From: Croceimicrobium sp965658275 | Lineage (GTDB): Bacteria > Bacteroidota > Bacteroidia > Flavobacteriales > Schleiferiaceae | DNA: 64,000 nt | Assembly: GCA_965658275.1 (NCBI GenBank) | Contig: CBFHRN010000003.1 | Coordinates: 26,843 to 90,842 of the forward strand | Direction of reading: 5' to 3' | Shown: positions 17,532 to 26,897 of the stretch, in pieces | How positions within the stretch are numbered: position 1 is the first letter of the stretch | Layout: the number at the start of each line of letters is the position of its first letter | The notes under the pieces: generated by a model | The model's database searches: none | Seen by the model: only the letters and a program-made list of their open reading frames with translations | What the model was told of the DNA's origin: nothing | Program-made: the position numbers and the translations under genes

Positions 17532-19550
17532 ATGAAAAGAATTAGCCTTTTTAGCCTTGGTTTGGCTATAGGTCTTACGGCCTGCCAATCACCAGAGTCT
17601 GAAACCAAAATGGAATCCGAAGAAATGCATACTGAAAACTCAGAATTTCAATGGCAAACGGAGCAGTTTGCCGATTTACGAATTTTACGTTATCAAGTTC
17701 CGGGTTGGGAAAAACTTAGCTTACAGCAAAAGAAGCTAGCTTATTATTTAACCCAAGCTGGCCTAGAAGGTCGAGATATATTATGGGATCAATTGTACCG
17801 CCATAATCTCGAAATCCGAAAGGCCTTGGAAACGATTATTACCAATTACAGCGGAGAAGGAAATGAGAATTGGGACAACTTCTTAGTTTATGCCAAGAGG
17901 GTGTTTTTTAGTAATGGGATACACCATCATTACAGTCATGCTAAGATAATGCCTGACTTTGACGAAAATTACCTTAACCAATTACTTAAAGAAACCGGTG
18001 CTAGCCTTAGTGAAGAAGCTATTGCAGTGATCTTTAACGATCAAGATATGAAAGGGGTAAGCAAGGATCCGGATAAGGACTTATTGTTAGCCTCCGCAGT
18101 TAATTTCTATGATCCAGACATTAGCGCTGAAGAAGCCACTGCTTTTTACAAAGCTCAAGTGGACCCCAATGATCAACAGCCTATTTCTTATGGGCTAAAC
18201 AGCAAATTGGTTAAGGAAAACGGAACACTTGTTGAAAAGAAATGGCATGCTAAAGGATTATATGGACCGGCCATTCAGAAAATCATCAAATGGCTTGAAT
18301 TGGCTCAGGGGGTTGCCGAAAATGACCAACAAGCCAAAGCTCTAGGTCTCTTGGTTGAATACTACAAAACTGGCGATTTAAAAAAGTGGGATGAATATAA
18401 TATTGCTTGGGTTCTAGATACGACGAGTACCGTTGATTACATCAATTCCTTTATTGAAGTTTACCACGATCCATTGGGCTACAAAGCTACCTACGAAACT
18501 GTGGTACAAGTGAAGGATTTGGATGCTAGTGAGAAGATGGCTGTAATTTCTAAGAACATTCAGTACTTCGAGGATAACAGCCCCATTCTAGATCAGCACA
18601 AAAAGGAAAAAGTGGTGGGAGTTTCTTACCGAATGATTAATGTAGTAGGTGAAGCGGGGGCGACTACTCCTAGTACTCCAATTGGTGTGAACTTGCCAAA
18701 TGCTAACTGGATACGAGAAGCCCACGGTTCAAAATCCATCAGCTTAACTAATATTGAAGGAGCCTATGAAGAGGCTAAAGGCGCTGGATTTTTAGAAGAA
18801 TTCACTTTCTCGGCAGAGGAAATGGAGCGCGCGAAACAATACAGTGCTATTAGTGGTAAAATGCACACTGCTCTCCATGAAGTAGTGGGCCACGCCAGCG
18901 GCAAATTGGATCCAGGTGTTGGCACTCCTAATGAAACCTTAAAAAACTATTCCAGCACTTTGGAAGAGGCTCGGGCTGATCTAGTAGCGCTTTACTTTAT
19001 TATGGATGATAAAATGCTGGAATTGAACTTAATGCAAAGTTTAGATGCCGGTAAAGCAGAATATGATAATTACATTCGAAATGGTTTGATGCTGCAATTG
19101 CGTCGTTTAAAGCCAGGTGAAATTATTGAAGAAGATCACATGCGAAATCGTCAATTGGTAGCGGCATGGGCTCTTGAAATGGGAAAAGAGAATAATGTTA
19201 TTGAAAGAAAAGTCCTTGATGGCAAAACTTATTTTGTAATCAATGACTATGATGCTTTAAGAGAGATTTTTGGTCAGCAATTGCGTGAAATTCAAAGAAT
19301 AAAATCTCAGGGTGACTTTGAAGCAGGCAAGTCATTGGTTGAAACCTATGGTGTACAAGTTGATCAAGACTTACATGCTGAAGTGTTAAAACGGACTGAA
19401 AAGTTGAACATTGCGCCTTATGCGGGATTCATTCAACCTGTTATGCGACCTGTATATGAAGGTGATAGTATTTCTGATGTGGAAATGACATATCCCAATG
19501 ACTTCTTGAAGCAAATGCTCGATTACGGAAAAGAGTATTCTAACCTATAA
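17532..19550 (+). CDS. Dipeptidyl-peptidase III-like metallopeptidase (M49), lipoprotein
   Basis: A zinc peptidase releasing dipeptides from the N-terminus of peptides. The 672-residue protein has the M49 HExxGH motif as HEVVGH near residue 449 and the third zinc ligand region EEARADLVALYF about 30 residues later, both diagnostic. The N-terminus is a lipoprotein signal (FSLGLAIGLTAC, lipidated Cys about 17), so it is envelope-anchored, unlike the cytosolic eukaryotic enzyme. It has its own promoter and terminator. Physiological substrates are not known from sequence; scavenging peptide nitrogen is a reasonable inference. Confidence 0.92.
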   Translation: MKRISLFSLGLAIGLTACQSPESETKMESEEMHTENSEFQWQTEQFADLRILRYQVPGWEKLSLQQKKLAYYLTQAGLEGRDILWDQLYRHNLEIRKALETIITNYSGEGNENWDNFLVYAKRVFFSNGIHHHYSHAKIMPDFDENYLNQLLKETGASLSEEAIAVIFNDQDMKGVSKDPDKDLLLASAVNFYDPDISAEEATAFYKAQVDPNDQQPISYGLNSKLVKENGTLVEKKWHAKGLYGPAIQKIIKWLELAQGVAENDQQAKALGLLVEYYKTGDLKKWDEYNIAWVLDTTSTVDYINSFIEVYHDPLGYKATYETVVQVKDLDASEKMAVISKNIQYFEDNSPILDQHKKEKVVGVSYRMINVVGEAGATTPSTPIGVNLPNANWIREAHGSKSISLTNIEGAYEEAKGAGFLEEFTFSAEEMERAKQYSAISGKMHTALHEVVGHASGKLDPGVGTPNETLKNYSSTLEEARADLVALYFIMDDKMLELNLMQSLDAGKAEYDNYIRNGLMLQLRRLKPGEIIEEDHMRNRQLVAAWALEMGKENNVIERKVLDGKTYFVINDYDALREIFGQQLREIQRIKSQGDFEAGKSLVETYGVQVDQDLHAEVLKRTEKLNIAPYAGFIQPVMRPVYEGDSISDVEMTYPNDFLKQMLDYGKEYSNL

Positions 19551-19552
19551 TC

Positions 19553-19587
19553 AAAGAAGGCTTGCTAACTAGCAGGCCTTTCTTTTT
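19553..19587 (+). terminator. Rho-independent terminator after the M49 peptidase gene
   Basis: Hairpin with arms around AAGAAGGCTTGCTA and TAGCAGGCCTTTCTT, a two-base loop (AC) and small bulges, followed by a T run. It begins three bases past the stop codon. Confidence 0.75.
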
Positions 19588-19599
19588 AGACCTTCTACC

Positions 19600-20658
19600 A
19601 TGCGAAAGCTATTTCTATTTGTCTTAAGTCTCTACCTTATCAGTTGTGGTGGCCGTAAAAACGTATTTATAGATACATTAAGGCCGGCGGAAATTAATGT
19701 GAGCCAGGATATTAAAACCGTTTTAGTCCTGGATCGCACCATGCCATCTAAAAAAAACCAATGGTTAACGATTGGAGAAGGGGTTTTAACAGGCGAAGGC
19801 CTAATGGCTGATCGAGCCGCAGCTCAAGAATTAGTAAACAGTCTAAAAAACACTCTGCAAAGGTCGCCCCGTTATAAGGTAGTTATAGCTTCCGAAAGGC
19901 TCGAAGGAAATAGCCTAACCGCTGTATTCCCAGACCCTCTTAGTCTTACAACTCAAAATACTTTATTGCGCCGCTACGGTGCCGACGCCATAGTCGCTTT
20001 AGAAATTTTAGATTCAGATTTTATCGTTACCGAAGGTCAAGGAAAGGTGAATAGCAAGGCTTCTAATCGAGAGAATAGGACAGAAGCGAAAGAGGAGGCA
20101 CCCCAATGGCAAGCCGAAGGAGTGGGTAATATTAAGGTGGGTATTCGAATGTATGATCCAAAAAATCGAAACTTAATTGATCAACAATTACTTTCAAAAA
20201 CGAATACATGGAAAGCTACCGGTAAAACAAAGGCTGACGCTCTTGCAGCTCTTATTGGAAAGGAAGAAGCTACAAGAGATTTATGTAGACGTTTAGGCCA
20301 TGATTACGCTTTTAAAATAGCTCCCATGCCTATTAAATTGAACCGTAGCTTTTTCACCAAGTCTAAAGAGTCTGATGCATTAGAGCATGGTGGGCGTTTA
20401 GCAGAAGTGGGGAATTGGCAAGAGTCAATTGAAGTTTGGGAGAAAGGGATACATGCGGCCCAAAAACCGAAGGATAAGGCTCGAATGGCTTATAATATAG
20501 CAGTGGCTTATGAAGTACTTAATGATTTACCTCAAGCCTTAGAATGGTCCCAGAAAGCTTATTCCGAGTACGGGAGTAAGGATGGTCGTAACTATGCACA
20601 ACAGCTTCAGGCCCGCATCCAAGACGAAGAGATTGTCGAAAATCAATTGAAGAAATAA
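19600..20658 (+). CDS. DUF6340-family lipoprotein
   Basis: 352 residues with a lipoprotein signal (LFVLSLYLISC, Cys about 16). The body has the family pattern VLVLDRTMPS, a stretch predicting alternating beta and alpha (RYGADAIVALEILDSDF), and a C-terminal TPR-like helical pair (ARMAYNIAVAYEVLNDLPQALE). Such lipoproteins are widespread in Bacteroidota and have no known function. The last base of its stop codon is the first base of the terC-like start (TAATG), so the two are translationally linked. Confidence 0.8.
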   Translation: MRKLFLFVLSLYLISCGGRKNVFIDTLRPAEINVSQDIKTVLVLDRTMPSKKNQWLTIGEGVLTGEGLMADRAAAQELVNSLKNTLQRSPRYKVVIASERLEGNSLTAVFPDPLSLTTQNTLLRRYGADAIVALEILDSDFIVTEGQGKVNSKASNRENRTEAKEEAPQWQAEGVGNIKVGIRMYDPKNRNLIDQQLLSKTNTWKATGKTKADALAALIGKEEATRDLCRRLGHDYAFKIAPMPIKLNRSFFTKSKESDALEHGGRLAEVGNWQESIEVWEKGIHAAQKPKDKARMAYNIAVAYEVLNDLPQALEWSQKAYSEYGSKDGRNYAQQLQARIQDEEIVENQLKK

Positions 20659-21386
20659 TGGATTTCAGCGTTTTACTCAGCACAGAAGGATTAATTGCAT
20701 TTTTAACTTTAAGCATTCTGGAAATAGTATTAGGTATTGATAACATTATTTTCATATCAATACTAACCAATAAATTGCCTGAAGACTCCAGACCCAAAGC
20801 TCGATTTGCTGGTATTTCCTTAGCCTTAGTCATGCGAATACTAATGCTATTTGGCATTACCTGGATTATTAAACTTACAGAGCCATTGTTTACCGTATTG
20901 AACATGGCCCTAACGGGAAGGGATTTGGTTTTAATTATTGGAGGCTTGTTCTTACTGGCGAAGTCTACCAGTGAAATTCACCATAAAATGGAAGCTGAAG
21001 AAAGCAAAGAAAAAGAGGTGAAAAGTTTAGCTAAGAAAAGTTTTGCTTCTATAATCATTCAAATTGCCTTATTAGACATTGTGTTTTCGTTCGACTCAAT
21101 ATTAACCGCAATAGGAATGACGGACCAATTGCTGATTATGATTTTAGCAGTAATTGTATCCCTGGCGGTGATGCTCGTTTTTGCGGGCAAAATTGCTGCA
21201 TTTATAGAAAAGCATCCTACACTACAAATATTGGCCTTGTCCTTCTTGATTTTAATAGGAGTGATGCTTATTGCGGATGGCTTCCATCAACACATAAGCA
21301 AAGGCTATATTTATTTTGCGGTAAGCTTCTCGCTTCTGGTAGAGGTAATTAACATCAGGGTTCGGAAAAATAAGCGAGTGGCTTAA
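20658..21386 (+). CDS. TerC-family integral membrane protein
   Basis: 242 residues with seven or so membrane segments. LEIVLGIDNIIFISIL near residue 21 and LLDIVFSFDSILTAIGM near residue 137 are the two acidic TerC motifs that line a metal-binding path. TerC relatives export manganese or support metal loading of secreted proteins; tellurite resistance is only a historic name. It is coupled to the upstream lipoprotein by TAATG. No metal-responsive riboswitch was recognised upstream. Confidence 0.9.
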   Translation: MDFSVLLSTEGLIAFLTLSILEIVLGIDNIIFISILTNKLPEDSRPKARFAGISLALVMRILMLFGITWIIKLTEPLFTVLNMALTGRDLVLIIGGLFLLAKSTSEIHHKMEAEESKEKEVKSLAKKSFASIIIQIALLDIVFSFDSILTAIGMTDQLLIMILAVIVSLAVMLVFAGKIAAFIEKHPTLQILALSFLILIGVMLIADGFHQHISKGYIYFAVSFSLLVEVINIRVRKNKRVA

Positions 21387-21475
21387 CGCTAAAGGCTTGT
21401 TAAAGTTAGGTTTCATGCGGCCAAAGCTGGCGTCAGTTCTTACTTTTACCGCTTACTAACTTTTAAATTTCCCTT

Positions 21476-22231
21476 ATGAAAAGAGTTCTACTCTCTCTTG
21501 CAGTACTTTTTAGTGCGACCAGCTATGCTCAAAACGACTTGAGCATTACCCTTAACCAACCAGTTGCGAACTCAACTGTTGGCCCGGGTATCCAGCTTTC
21601 ATTCGATGTAAGCATCAGCAATAATGGCACACAAGCCGTTACAACCAATGATACCGTATTATATTATCCAACATTAAATGGTAACCTATTAGTGGTTTCC
21701 CAGAATGGTCAGAATGTTCCTATCGTATTTTCAATTACCGGAACAACCATGAATAATGGCGATACGGAAAACCGTTCTGTGAATTTCGCGGGATTAAACA
21801 TTAGTAATGCCTCTGCTATGAGCGTTGACTTCTGTGGAGGAGTTATTGCAATTGGACCAAATTGGAGCGGGGTTACTGAAAGTGACACCACGAATAACCT
21901 AGATTGTGCTACTCTAAATTACGATCCAAATGGTGGTAATGTAGGATTAGTAGAAAATGTATTATTCGCAGGAGCTGCCCCTAGTGTTATCGATGGATCT
22001 TACAGCGATGGAATGACCTATTTCGTTCATCTCTATAATATGACGGAGGCGTCGGCTACTATTAGCTTCGTGGACCTAACAGGTAGAGCTATTTTAAGCC
22101 GAAATGTAGAAAGCCATGGAAGAGAAATAGCTGCTGAAATTAGCTTAAGCAAGCTACCTAAAGGAGTTGCTTTGGCGGTAGTTACAGTAAATGGCCAAAG
22201 AATCAATGCAAAAAAGGTTATTGTTAAATAA
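21476..22231 (+). CDS. Secreted protein with type IX secretion C-terminal sorting domain
   Basis: 251 residues: a signal peptide ending TSYAQ (about 1-18), a CARDB-like beta-sandwich region (about 20-150) with many Asn/Thr residues, and a C-terminal T9SS sorting domain: the run ATISFVDLTGRAILSRNV followed by LPKGVALAVVTVNGQ and ending KKVIVK is the type A pattern. It is therefore predicted to cross the outer membrane by the type IX system and be attached or released at the surface. No catalytic motif. Monocistronic, with a strong terminator behind it. Confidence 0.85.
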   Translation: MKRVLLSLAVLFSATSYAQNDLSITLNQPVANSTVGPGIQLSFDVSISNNGTQAVTTNDTVLYYPTLNGNLLVVSQNGQNVPIVFSITGTTMNNGDTENRSVNFAGLNISNASAMSVDFCGGVIAIGPNWSGVTESDTTNNLDCATLNYDPNGGNVGLVENVLFAGAAPSVIDGSYSDGMTYFVHLYNMTEASATISFVDLTGRAILSRNVESHGREIAAEISLSKLPKGVALAVVTVNGQRINAKKVIVK

Positions 22232-22247
22232 GCGAGCATTTAGGATA

Positions 22248-22285
22248 AAAAAAGCCCTGAAGGAAGAATCCATCAGGGCTTTTTT
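22248..22285. terminator. Bidirectional terminator between convergent genes
   Basis: Perfect 13-base inverted repeat, AAAAAAGCCCTGA at 22248-22260 and TCAGGGCTTTTTT at 22273-22285, with a 12-base loop. A and T runs on either side let it work on both strands, serving the T9SS substrate gene and the DUF4399 gene. Confidence 0.85.
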
Positions 22286-22305
22286 AGTAGGTATATCAAA
22301 GAAAT

Positions 22306-22782
22306 TTACTTCACAACAATACTAATGGTGCTGGACATTTGCTCACCGTAAGACCGATGATAACCATCCGCGAATTGCATCGTTAAATTGTAATTACCCG
22401 CATTCAGGTCGAGGCTATCACTGGTTTGCCCTCCTCCGTAATGAATATTTACACTATCTGCAGGTACGGTGCCACCAAACTCGATATATTGGTTATTGAT
22501 AATGATATGGTGATGACCTTTTCCCTCATTTACAGCACCCGCAGGCTCAACTTCCATACCTTCAATACCGAACTCTATAAGGAAGGGGCTACTAACCGTA
22601 TCCCCATCTTCCATATTTGCAAAGAAAACGCGAGCCCCTTCTGGAACCGCAGGAGGCATGTTGGTCTCTGAAACCTCTGTATCTGTGTTTTTCTCTGCGG
22701 CCGCTTCAACGTTTGTGCTGTTCTGACAAGCCCCAAAGCTTAATGTGATAAGCGCTAAGCCAAATAAAGTTTTTCGATTCAT
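22306..22782 (-). CDS. DUF4399-family lipoprotein
   Basis: 158 residues with a lipoprotein signal (LALITLSFGAC, Cys about 19), an acidic linker, and a DUF4399 domain: VFFANMEDGDTVSSPFLIEF, then GKGHHHIIIN and a closing beta-strand region NLTMQFADGYHRSYG. The conserved His cluster suggests metal binding, which is inference. A -7 element (TAACTTTG on the minus strand at 22800-22807) lies 17 bases upstream of the ATG. Confidence 0.85.
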   Translation of the reverse strand: MNRKTLFGLALITLSFGACQNSTNVEAAAEKNTDTEVSETNMPPAVPEGARVFFANMEDGDTVSSPFLIEFGIEGMEVEPAGAVNEGKGHHHIIINNQYIEFGGTVPADSVNIHYGGGQTSDSLDLNAGNYNLTMQFADGYHRSYGEQMSSTISIVVK

Positions 22783-22799
22783 TAGAGTTTTATTTTGGT

Positions 22800-22807
22800 C
22801 AAAGTTA
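22800..22807 (-). promoter_or_regulatory. -7 promoter element TAACTTTG
   Basis: TAnnTTTG match on the minus strand, 17 bases before the start of the DUF4399 lipoprotein gene. Confidence 0.45.
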
Positions 22808-22969
22808 CAATTCTTTAAGCCTTTACCTAATTGAAAATTAAGGAATTAAATATCCGTTTTAAGCCGAAAATTAAGGCACTTCGGATTGAGCATTAAAACT
22901 GATCGCATAGTTTCATTCCTTAAATAATTGATAGTCAATTTTTTGCACGGCAATGATAAGTCTAAGTTA

Positions 22970-23035
22970 ATTAATACCCATGATGATATTCGATGGTATT
23001 AATGCCTACCTTGCGCCAGCATATCTAATTATGCT
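22970..23035 (+). promoter_or_regulatory. Two hairpins upstream of the RRM gene (possible structured leader)
   Basis: First hairpin: left arm ATTAATACC-C-AT at 22970-22981 and right arm ATGGTATTAAT at 22993-23003, with one bulged C. Second: AGCATA at 23018-23023 and TATGCT at 23030-23035 with a six-base loop, followed by a T-rich stretch up to the ATG at 23060. The second resembles an attenuator or a cold-shock-type leader. No known RNA family was recognised. Confidence 0.4.
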
Positions 23036-23059
23036 TTTTAATCTTTTTATTTTTTTTCA

Positions 23060-23356
23060 ATGAACATTTTTGTGGCTAGCTTGGACTTTGGAGTTCAAGA
23101 ACAAGATCTAAGAGACGCTTTTGAAGCTTATGGCGAAGTGTCTTCAGTTAAAATTATTACTGACCGTGAAACTGGTCGCTCGAAAGGCTTTGGCTTTGTA
23201 GAGATGGACGGTAACGAAGAAGGAAACTCAGCAATTGAGGCCTTAAACGGGTTAAACCTTAAAGGACGTGAAATCGTCGTTAAAGAAGCTCGTCCGCGCG
23301 AAGAGCGCTCTGACCGTCAAGGTGGAGGTGGATTTAGATCGAGAAACCGATATTAA
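23060..23356 (+). CDS. RNA-binding protein with one RRM domain
   Basis: 98 residues: a single RNA recognition motif at about 1-78 followed by an Arg/Gly tail. RNP2 is the unusual MNIFVASLDF and RNP1 is KGFGFVEM (about residues 48-55), the aromatic positions that stack on RNA. The tail (REERSDRQGGGGFRSRNRY) resembles those of the cyanobacterial cold-induced Rbp proteins and of Bacteroidota RRM proteins. Likely a post-transcriptional regulator or RNA chaperone. The long AT-rich leader with hairpins suggests regulated expression. Confidence 0.92.
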   Translation: MNIFVASLDFGVQEQDLRDAFEAYGEVSSVKIITDRETGRSKGFGFVEMDGNEEGNSAIEALNGLNLKGREIVVKEARPREERSDRQGGGGFRSRNRY

Positions 23357-23382
23357 TCGACATACGATACTAAAGTAATTAG

Positions 23383-23414
23383 CCCTGGTAATTCTAAATT
23401 ACCAGGGTTTTTTT
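23383..23414 (+). terminator. Rho-independent terminator after the RRM gene
   Basis: Perfect 11-base stem, CCCTGGTAATT at 23383-23393 and AATTACCAGGG at 23397-23407, three-base loop, then a T run. It slightly overlaps the 3' end of the converging glycosyltransferase remnant. Confidence 0.88.
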
Positions 23415-24575
23415 ATTCTACAAACTCCTTTTCGGTGTGCTCAAATTCCTTAACGCTCTGATTCTTTTTTATTCTGGCAATGGCTAATACCATAAAGAAT
23501 GCCGCTTTTGGTAGCTCCCATAAAATGGGAAGATTGCTCCACTTAAAATAAGAGCGAGGTACACATATAAAAAGCGTAAGAACATAGAGGCCCAACTGAT
23601 AATACCACCAATTATGCGGAGCCTTAAGGATAAAGACTAAACCAGCTATGAAAGCTAATAGTATGGCAAATAGTAGTTTAGGCACGAAGGCCATCTGTAA
23701 TGCTTTATCAAAGAAGCCAATATTTCCCTGGAATAACTTAGCAAAACCAGGAATAATAAAAAGTTTAAAAGCGTGAATCTGCCCAGCTATCCAACGCTTC
23801 CTTTGATTACTAAAGTTTTTACCACTGGAAACCTTTTCATCGTAAATCGGGATATGGCTAACATACTCAGTAAAATACTTTTGCTCCAACAAGTAAAACT
23901 CAAAGAGCTTATCTTCTACGGCAGAATCTTTATTAATCGCATCTAAGGTTTCCTTGAGCACTTCCGACTTAAACAGCATACCACTTCCAACCAAGCCGCT
24001 ACTGAGCCCTGGATTTCGATGGGCCTTACGGAATATATTATTACTTATAGCTTCAGTTATTCCGTCTAGAATCGCCAACTTGGTATTATCGTTCTTTGCC
24101 GTTCGATGCAGTTGGTAAACTTTGATTTTGGGGTCAATGATAGCATTTACTTCTTGTAAACCATTGATTTCCATTTTATTATCTGAATCCAATATCAAAA
24201 ATAATCAGGCCAATTCTCTCCAATTTGAGACTCAATTTGAGCCAAAAGGTTTTTAGATTTAGTAGAATGATCGAAATTCATTTCTACTACTTCAGCGCCC
24301 ATTTCCCTTAACCTAGCATTTGTCTCATCCTGCATTTGATCGGCACCCACAATTACCTTGAACTTATCTTTAGGATAGTTAATAGCTAGCGCATCTCGAG
24401 TAGTATTAAGGATCACCTTATCTTCTTTATAGGACGGAATTAGTATGGTTATTCGGTGCTGACGTTCATACTGCTTTTTAAGCTGATAAGGTATGTGTGA
24501 TGCCAAAGCGAAAATGAAACTGTATAAGGTTTGAATACCTAAAAGAATGAGCAGAATAAGCTCTATGTAATTCAA
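23413..24575 (-). pseudogene. GT2 (cellulose-synthase-like) glycosyltransferase, frameshifted at the DxD motif
   Basis: Two abutting frames together make one membrane GT2 of about 387 residues. The 5' part (24575 to 24195, TTG start) has an N-terminal membrane segment, ILIPSYKED and VGADQMQDET, and runs into UGA after NWPDYF. The 3' part (to 23413) continues in the -1 frame with LILDSDNKM, the conserved metal-binding DSD motif, then SSGLVGSGMLF, QRKRWIAGQ (QxxRW) and two or more membrane segments. The break falls in a five-T run; one more T would restore DYFLILDSD. Either a null allele, a sequencing error, or slippage on UUU-UGA. Otherwise well preserved. Confidence 0.85.
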
Positions 24576-24690
24576 TACTTCTGTAAACGTTGGGTTGGCT
24601 TTATATGCATTACAAGGTATTAAGAAAAAGCATGGTTAAAAAACATAATTGAATCGGATAGAAGCTAACTATTATTGAACTATCTCATGC

Positions 24691-26088
24691 TTATTTTCCG
24701 ATACAAAACTTACCGAAAATATTGCCTAATATGTCCTTATCGACGTCCACTTCACCAATTATTGACCCTAAATTTTGTAGGGCCTCACGTATGTCGAAAG
24801 ATAGTAAATCACCGCTCAAGCCTGCATCTAAAGCGCCTTTAACCTTTTGAATATTCACCAAACTTAACTCTAAAGCTTGTAGGTGTCGTACATTAGTCAC
24901 AATCGACTGTTGCGCCGCTAAGTCCCCCCAGTTATAAAAGGAACTTATTTTATGATTTAAATCCTCCAATCCATCGCCATCCTTGGCATTCATGAGTATT
25001 GGCTCCAAATCGGTAATTTCCTTTGGAAGGGCTCCATTTAGCTGTTGGGCCTTATTTAGTACCAGTATCAAATGTTTTTCTCCAACTTTTTCCAAAATAG
25101 AATTAAGCTCCGTCCTCAAATTAGGCCAATCCGAATCCTGATTTAAACGACTTGCCTCAATTAAGTATAAGATTAAATCACTTTGCTCAATTTTTTCAAA
25201 GGTTTTCTTAATACCGATACTTTCTACAAAGTCTTCTGTCTCTCGAATTCCTGCTGTATCAATAAATCGATAGTTAATACCTTCGATACTGATCTCATCT
25301 TCAATTGCATCGCGAGTAGTTCCAGCAATTTCGGTTACAATGGCTTTATCTTCCTTTAGTAAAAGGTTGAGAAGGGTAGACTTACCTGCATTAGGAGCGC
25401 CAATAATCGCAACAGGAACTCCACTTTTGATAGCATTTCCAGTATCGTAGGACGATATTAGGCTATGTAAAACGGCTTCAATACGCACCAGCAATTCTTC
25501 CAATGCACTTCGATCTGCAAATTCGACGTCTTCCTCAGCGAAGTCTAACTCAAGCTCAATAAGGGAAACAAAGTCAATTAATTCTTTCCGTAAGGATTTG
25601 ATTTCCCTGGATATACCGCCCTTCATATGTTGCAAAGCTATTTGATGGGAGGCTTTATTTTCCGACGCAATTAAATCGGCAACTGCCTCTGCTTGCGAAA
25701 GGTCCATTTTACCGTTTATATAAGCTCGAAGAGTATATTCACCTGGATCAGCCATTCGGGCGCCATTCCGGTTTAAAAGTCTTAAAACCTGTTCTTGAAT
25801 ATAAATAGAGCCATGGCAGGCAATTTCAATTACGTCTTCACCAGTATAGGATTTTGGCCCTTTAAAAAGGTTAAGAAGAACTTCATCTACCAACTGACCT
25901 TGCTCATCTACTATTTTACCGAGCACTGCAGAATAGGCTTTTTCCTTTTTAAGTTCATGGCTTTTGGAAAAGGGAACAAATATCTTCTCCATGAGGGGAA
26001 ATGTATTTGGGCCGCTTATTCGAATTACAGCAATAGCGCCCATGCCTGAAGCAGTTGAAAGGGCGCAAATAGTATCCTCCATTCTCAT
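24691..26088 (-). CDS. mnmE: tRNA modification GTPase MnmE
   Basis: With MnmG it installs the carboxymethylaminomethyl group on U34 of tRNAs. 465 residues: an N-terminal tetrahydrofolate-binding domain (DTICALSTASGMGAIAVIRI), a helical domain, the G domain with G1 GAPNAGKST (about 229-237), TEIAGTTRD, DTAGIRET and NKAQ, and the obligatory C-terminal CIGK motif with the active Cys. The start may be the ATG at 26088 or that at 26082; a -7 element lies only four bases upstream of 26088, favouring a leaderless message. Confidence 0.95.
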   Translation of the reverse strand: MRMEDTICALSTASGMGAIAVIRISGPNTFPLMEKIFVPFSKSHELKKEKAYSAVLGKIVDEQGQLVDEVLLNLFKGPKSYTGEDVIEIACHGSIYIQEQVLRLLNRNGARMADPGEYTLRAYINGKMDLSQAEAVADLIASENKASHQIALQHMKGGISREIKSLRKELIDFVSLIELELDFAEEDVEFADRSALEELLVRIEAVLHSLISSYDTGNAIKSGVPVAIIGAPNAGKSTLLNLLLKEDKAIVTEIAGTTRDAIEDEISIEGINYRFIDTAGIRETEDFVESIGIKKTFEKIEQSDLILYLIEASRLNQDSDWPNLRTELNSILEKVGEKHLILVLNKAQQLNGALPKEITDLEPILMNAKDGDGLEDLNHKISSFYNWGDLAAQQSIVTNVRHLQALELSLVNIQKVKGALDAGLSGDLLSFDIREALQNLGSIIGEVDVDKDILGNIFGKFCIGK

Positions 26089-26092
26089 GGAA

Positions 26093-26100
26093 CAAAGGTA
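26093..26100 (-). promoter_or_regulatory. -7 promoter element TACCTTTG for mnmE
   Basis: TAnnTTTG match on the minus strand directly upstream of mnmE and touching the stop codon of the PAS remnant, so mnmE is transcribed independently of the decayed locus. Confidence 0.45.
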
Positions 26101-26883
26101 CTATGTCTTATCATAATGCTCCTCGAAGTCTTTCGACTTTTGCGTAATATCTCTTACTACATCATCCATTTCTTCGGCTGAGTCCATAATATGCTTAAGA
26201 TATTCGCGCGTTTGATGATCATAGATCTTTTCATCTAAATCTATGTGATTTACTAAACCCATAATTCGAGCTAATGGGGCTCGCAAAACATGAGATTGCA
26301 GCCATGCAATTTCTTGCAAACTTTTATTCTGTCGCTCAATCCTGCGCAAGTAATTAAGGCGTTCTGTAGCATCGTAAGAATAGCAAGCGACACCTGTTAC
26401 TGCTTTACGGCCATTAAAAATAGGGTAGAGGTGAACGTTAAAAATGAAATGCTCTCCATCAATATCTTCTTCAATCAATCGTGTGATTTCCTCTCCAGCC
26501 AAGGCTCGGTCGTATAAGGTCAACCAATCCTTGAACCGTTGTCGTTTATCAATCTTTATTATTACAGAATCACCGAGCTTAATTGGTTTTCCAGATAATT
26601 CACTTAAATAATTTAAGTAATTGTTATTGGCACTAAGAATTTTGTAATCCCGATCAATAGACCACATATGATCTTGGGTTGTATTAATCAGGGCTTCATT
26701 ATTCTGTTTGATAAGCTCAATATCAGCTTGCCTTTTTCTTAACTCTGTGATGTCCTGGATGAACATTGAAAGTCCATTTTCCTGAGGATATATGGAGATA
26801 TCAAGCCATCGCTGATTACGATTATGATAAGTAATTAAACTTTCGCTCGTTTCCGAGTTTATGCATCTATCAAAACAAGTCAA
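26101..26883 (-). pseudogene. PAS/histidine-kinase-like sensor fragment (C-terminal part of a decayed signalling protein)
   Basis: 260 residues read from a TTG with no upstream ATG. The N-terminus enters in the middle of a PAS domain (WLDISIYPQENGLSMFIQDIT), then a full PAS domain follows (about 55-175, WSIDRDYKILSANNNYL, ATERL), and a dimerisation-like helix WLQSHVLRAPLARIMGLVNH in which His and Arg-Ala-Pro recall the HisKA box of the H-x-x-R-x-P type. No ATPase domain follows. Together with the fragments at 26898-27020 and 27026-27232 it looks like the tail of a CheB/CheR/PAS-type sensory locus. Confidence 0.7.
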
Positions 26884-26897
26884 ATCAAACCCAATTA

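Noticed and set aside
20519..20905. 128-residue minus-strand frame across the DUF6340/TerC junction
   Set aside because: Opposite two well-supported coupled genes; no recognisable content.
20658..21386. Tellurite resistance for the TerC-like gene
   Set aside because: No other ter genes are nearby; the family mostly acts in metal export, so the resistance label would mislead.
22783..23059. Considered a riboswitch or small RNA gene between DUF4399 and RRM genes
   Set aside because: Two simple hairpins only, no match to any riboswitch core that I recognise; left as a leader candidate.
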